A stretch of DNA of 64,000 bases from Prunella strophiata. Taxonomy: Eukaryota; Chordata; Aves; Passeriformes; Prunellidae. Each line of letters opens with the position of its first letter. The stretch's first letter is position 1. The notes under the pieces were generated by a model. It had not been told where the DNA came from and did not search any database. It was given only the letters and a program-made list of their open reading frames with translations. The translations under genes and the position numbers were made by a program. Below, one piece after another: positions 60,215-64,000 of the stretch. The stretch is from NCBI GenBank assembly GCA_036583965.1, contig JAZBQD010000014.1, positions 4,930,191-4,994,190 on the forward strand, written 5' to 3'.

Positions 60215-63200
60215 ACCTTTTCTTTTTGTGCCTTTTTATTTTTTTTCAGCATTGGACCTCCAATGCAAGTAGTTGCTTGCCATGGTGTCCCAAAAAAGTA
60301 AAGTCAGTGGTGAAAATTCTTGGTTTTCTACCAAGTGTTTTAGAACCTTGAGCCAGCTCATTAGCCTTCAGAAACATCCTCCGTCTCAATTTAGAACTAC
60401 AGTTTTCTCTGTAAGAACAGGAAACTCTTGTCAGAATCTCCTTAAGTAGACTCAGGAAAGGTTTCTGTTCAGCTATGAAGAGTGATATTGTTTTCTTGTG
60501 AGAAGATTAATTGTATCTAAAAAATTAAACTTTTAACCCTTTTAAAAATAAGTACACTTGAGATTAAAAAATGTTTTACTGCTCAGAATATACAGTTCTC
60601 TCCAGAGAGTTATCACTTAAAGGCAGGAGAAACAAGCTTTACACCAGTTTTATTGACAATAGATGGAAAGAATAGTACCTGAGAATATTCTATAAACTGA
60701 AATTAGACTCATTCTGTACCCAAAGGTGGTGGTCAAATCAAGCATCCAGTATTTTAGATGAGAATTACTAACCTTCCTTAATGTTCTGAAAACTCATTAT
60801 TATTGGGAAAATACACTTTGAATTTCAGACTATGATCATTCCTCAAAATAAGAAAACTCTAAAAGTCAGATTTTCCTCTAAGAAATTTCAGACTGTAAAT
60901 GATTTGGGTAGCTATGAGTAACAAGCTATTTTAGAAAGAAATTTTTTTCCTTCCTTGGGGAAAAAATGTACTTAATGATTTTTGCAAACCCTTCATGTTC
61001 TAACACTACCCTAATACACTATTTTCTAAACAAATTACAGGTATAACAAAGCTACTTACAAGTGTTGCTATGTTTGAGAGATACAGCTTTTAATTTGGTT
61101 CTGTTTTCACAGAAGGAGTGCTTCCATTTCACAAATTTTGTGTAATTTTGGGACTCGAGAAACTTGCAATCAGTATTTTATCACAGTCAGTATTTCTAGA
61201 AGATGATGTTGCTTTAAAAGGAACTTTTTCTGATTATAAAACTTTGCAAAACTCTCAAATTTTTAAAGTTCCCAAAATTGCGGTCTGTAAGTTTGGTTTC
61301 TTTGATAATGTTCAAAACATGAATTAGTTTAGGGAGTTTTTCCCCCTTTTTTTTTTTGAAGGTAGGGCATTCATTGGACCTAAGTAGCATTTATTGAACA
61401 GTAATGTGGGGAGGGAAGAGAGTTTCAGATGTGAATTAAGTCTGAGTTACAGTGACTCATAACTGACAACAAAACACCCAAGAAGAGATGTGAGACAGGA
61501 TGAGATTAAATGAGACAAGCCATGAAAGAAGGGACAGATTTATGACTTATTGGCCTACAGATGGGATGAGAAGATATGAGTGGAGAATGAGATCATCAGG
61601 CAGAAATCTGCTAGGGGAAAAGGAAGGGGTTCACAGGACACATCCCAGTAGCCTCCTGTGCATAGTAGGAGGGTTGTTTTAAGCCACAGGAAAATCTGTG
61701 TTAAAAATTATACAAAGATGGGTTAGATCCCAAACCTCAGAGGGGCTAGATTTTTCTCTCCCTACACTTAGAGAAACAAAGACACAACAGTTAAGAATGA
61801 CTCTGAGCCTGCAACAGTATGTGCAGAGCACACACTCCAAGGGTAGTCTCACCTAGTTAAATCATATTGGCCTCCTTTCAGTGTTACCAGTACAGGGCTC
61901 TTTTCAGCTGTTTAAGAAAACTGCTGTATTGCTTAAAATAAAGACAGGAGGCAGAATTTTCACCTTCAATCTAAAAAAATCAATAGTTTTCTTAATGAAG
62001 ATTTGCTTTTCATCCCTGAAACTGAAAGCATGTTTCTAAGTAACCACACCCTTCATGCTAGGCTGCAGCCAAGGCACTGTGTATGGATTATAATTGGTGG
62101 AATTGATTGCCAAGTGTTTGGGTGAAATTTCAGTTGGCCAAATTATAATCCATTTCAAGATTCAGTATCTTAAAATTCTCACCTAAAAAATGAAAATAAG
62201 GCCTTGGCTGCTCGCAAAGGCCTGTAAAAATCTGTGAAGTTGCTGTGTTACCATAGCCATGACCCCTGCCCCTTTTCTAATTTTGTTCCTGTATCCTCTG
62301 CAGAGAGATGAGGAGAATCTGTTTGGAGAAATGCACTGAATTCTGCCTTTTAGCTAAATCTGTAGAATCAGTTGGCAATCTCTTGAAAAACACTTTTCTG
62401 GTGGAATTTCTTCTTACATCTGATTCTGATAGAAGTGGGGAAGAGGCAAATGTGTGTTTGTCACAGATTCAATCATTTTGCTCCATGATTTAGCTAGGAA
62501 TACTAAGGACTCATCTGTGCATGTGAACAGGTTGAATTAAAAGTTATTAAAGTTGGTAACAGATCGGTAGAACTTGGGTGATCAGTAGAGCAGTTCTGAT
62601 TTAGCTGGAAGTATGAAATTTCATTTGGAATATAAAAGTGAACTGCATTAAAAATTCACAAAACCTCTGTTATTCTTCAGCTATATCTGGAGCTATTTAG
62701 TTTTGGGTGGAATTGAAAAAATGGTTAGCTTTTTCCTTAGAAAGGTAAAGTTTAAAAATTGTGAAACTTTTTTGCTCAATTTGAGCCAGCGGGCTGAGAC
62801 AGGGTTTGGTTAAGCCTCAGTGTGTAATACTGTGCATTTTGTTTAATTATTGCTGATCATTTGCTCCACAGCAGTGTGCATGGAGTCAGAGCTCCCTTCA
62901 GGAAGGGCTGGAATGTCTGAGCTTAGTGCTGGGACTCATCCTGCAGCTCAGGACTGTCCAGCTGCTCAGACTGGCACCTGTCCTCAGCCCTGTCTGAACC
63001 CAAACGCCTAAGGAAGTGTGTGAGGACAAGGAAATTGTAGATCATATTTCAGCTAAGTGATCTCTTGGTGCTCCCCCACCCCAGAGAAACATGCAGTCTG
63101 GCATAGTTTATTTCTCATTAGCAACTGAAGTGATTTCTGTTCTGTAAACTTGTCCAACCTCCCTCTGAGCCTTGCAGCCTCCCTCACAAGGAGTCCTGCA

Positions 63201-64000
63201 GCATAACACACCTGTTGTGAAGAGCCACTTCGTTTGGGTTTGTTTTGAAACTACCTTCTGCTAGTTGGAGATGAAAGGATGCCTTATAGAATCTGACAGT
63301 GAAACTAGAAAAGGATTTTAAGATTGTGTTTTTGAAATGTAATTTGTGTTTAGGCATTAGGTTAGCATGGTGTATATAGCACAGTTAAGTAATCCAGGAC
63401 CGGGTTGTCTTGTGAGTGAAATAAATACAACCTAAAGAGTCTGTGCTTCAAAAGAAGTTGAATCTTAGCAGCCATATCAGTTTTAAGCATGGGCTTATTT
63501 GGTAATAGCAGGAAAACTCCTGATGGGTTCCAGTTAATGAATCATTTGAGCATGCATTTAACTCCTCTGTGCATTTCAGACTGAGTTGTGCTGAGGTACT
63601 GAGTCTGGGTGTTATTCTGGAGGTATCTCTCTGTTTGTAAAGTTTAATCCTGTTGTAACACTTAGGGTGTTTTTTTTTGTTTGCTGGATAAACACCATAT
63701 ACTTTTGACTTTGCTGTCCTGTGTTAGATAGTGTTCATTTTGTGTAGAGCCCTGATTCTAATTGGGAGCTTATTGAGATCAACGTGTTCTGGGATGTTTC
63801 TGCTTGCCAGTGATAAGAGGGATGAATGGGAGAGAGAAATAATGGGAAGAGAGAGGTAAAGGTGCGTGAGGAACCCTGAAATCTAAAGAAGATAGGAAGA
63901 ACATGGATCATCAGTCTGTTAGATACTGAGACACAAGATCTCCTTAGGATGGGCTAATAAATACTTCAGTAACTTCAGCTGCGTGAACCGCTGTGTCTAC

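Larger units (their letters stand above)
43896..64000. other. gene desert, last part
   Basis: Short unrelated frames only. Purine-rich patches lie at 46.4-47.4 and 61.4-61.65 kb, and GC-richer patches at 45.69-45.95, 56.5-56.7 and 58.9-59.1 kb. The CpG-retaining block at 53.84-54.04 kb is the most unusual part. I found no exon, RNA gene or nameable mobile element beyond the CR1 piece at its left edge. Confidence 0.5.

Noticed and set aside
1..64000. CRISPR arrays, bacterial operons, phage or plasmid genes
   Set aside because: Base composition, introns and CR1 elements show vertebrate nuclear DNA. The only regular array is the 12-bp minisatellite, which has no spacers.
1..64000. Known microRNAs or tRNAs
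   Set aside because: I looked by eye for a few well-known miRNA sequences (let-7, miR-9, miR-124, miR-17 family) and for tRNA A/B boxes and saw none. A covariance search would be needed to exclude them.

Overview
This window is vertebrate nuclear DNA, most likely from a bird. The evidence is two 3'-end fragments of avian-type CR1 LINEs (about 36922-37290 and 43611-43895), AT-rich intergenic DNA, long homopolymer runs, and split coding sequence with GT-AG introns. There are no bacterial-type genes, operons, CRISPR arrays or convincing tRNA/rRNA genes. The longest open frames (399 and 304 codons on the minus strand at 18.2-19.4 kb) are by-products of a tandem repeat and are not genes. I could not name the species, chromosome or locus.

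Region 1 (1 to about 11.1 kb) holds the 3' end of one plus-strand protein-coding gene that I reconstructed from splice signals. Six exons (2220-2311, 3860-3932, 4893-4908, 5786-5844, 8780-8865, 9209-9275) join in one frame with matching phases at all five junctions. They give a 130-residue carboxy terminus, helical in character with a basic tail. One of the exons is only 16 nt. A weaker exon at 328-473 would fit in front. Polyadenylation signals lie at 9389 and 11044/11054. I do not recognise the protein family. The intron before the penultimate exon holds a CpG-dense block (6485-6745), and the intron before that contains an old MIR-like SINE relic at 5640-5755.

Region 2 (about 12.3-20.05 kb) is a GC- and CpG-rich complex that looks like the promoter and 5' region of one or more other transcription units. 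It has isolated CpG blocks at 12.43-12.67 and 14.99-15.25 kb and a broad island at 17.64-20.03 kb. It also has inverted CCAAT boxes, a good plus-strand splice donor at 19851/19852, and extreme low-complexity tracts. These tracts are a run of 30 C, a run of 31 T, and a perfect 41-copy array of a 12-bp G/C-skewed unit (18671-19162). No coding exon of this second unit could be recognised.

Region 3 (20-64 kb) is a gene desert as far as I can read. It holds AT-rich DNA, the two CR1 pieces, simple repeats, two long near-perfect palindromes (38831-38855, 40033-40056), and a few islands of retained CpG (25.55-25.66, 53.84-54.04 kb) that are candidate conserved regulatory elements.
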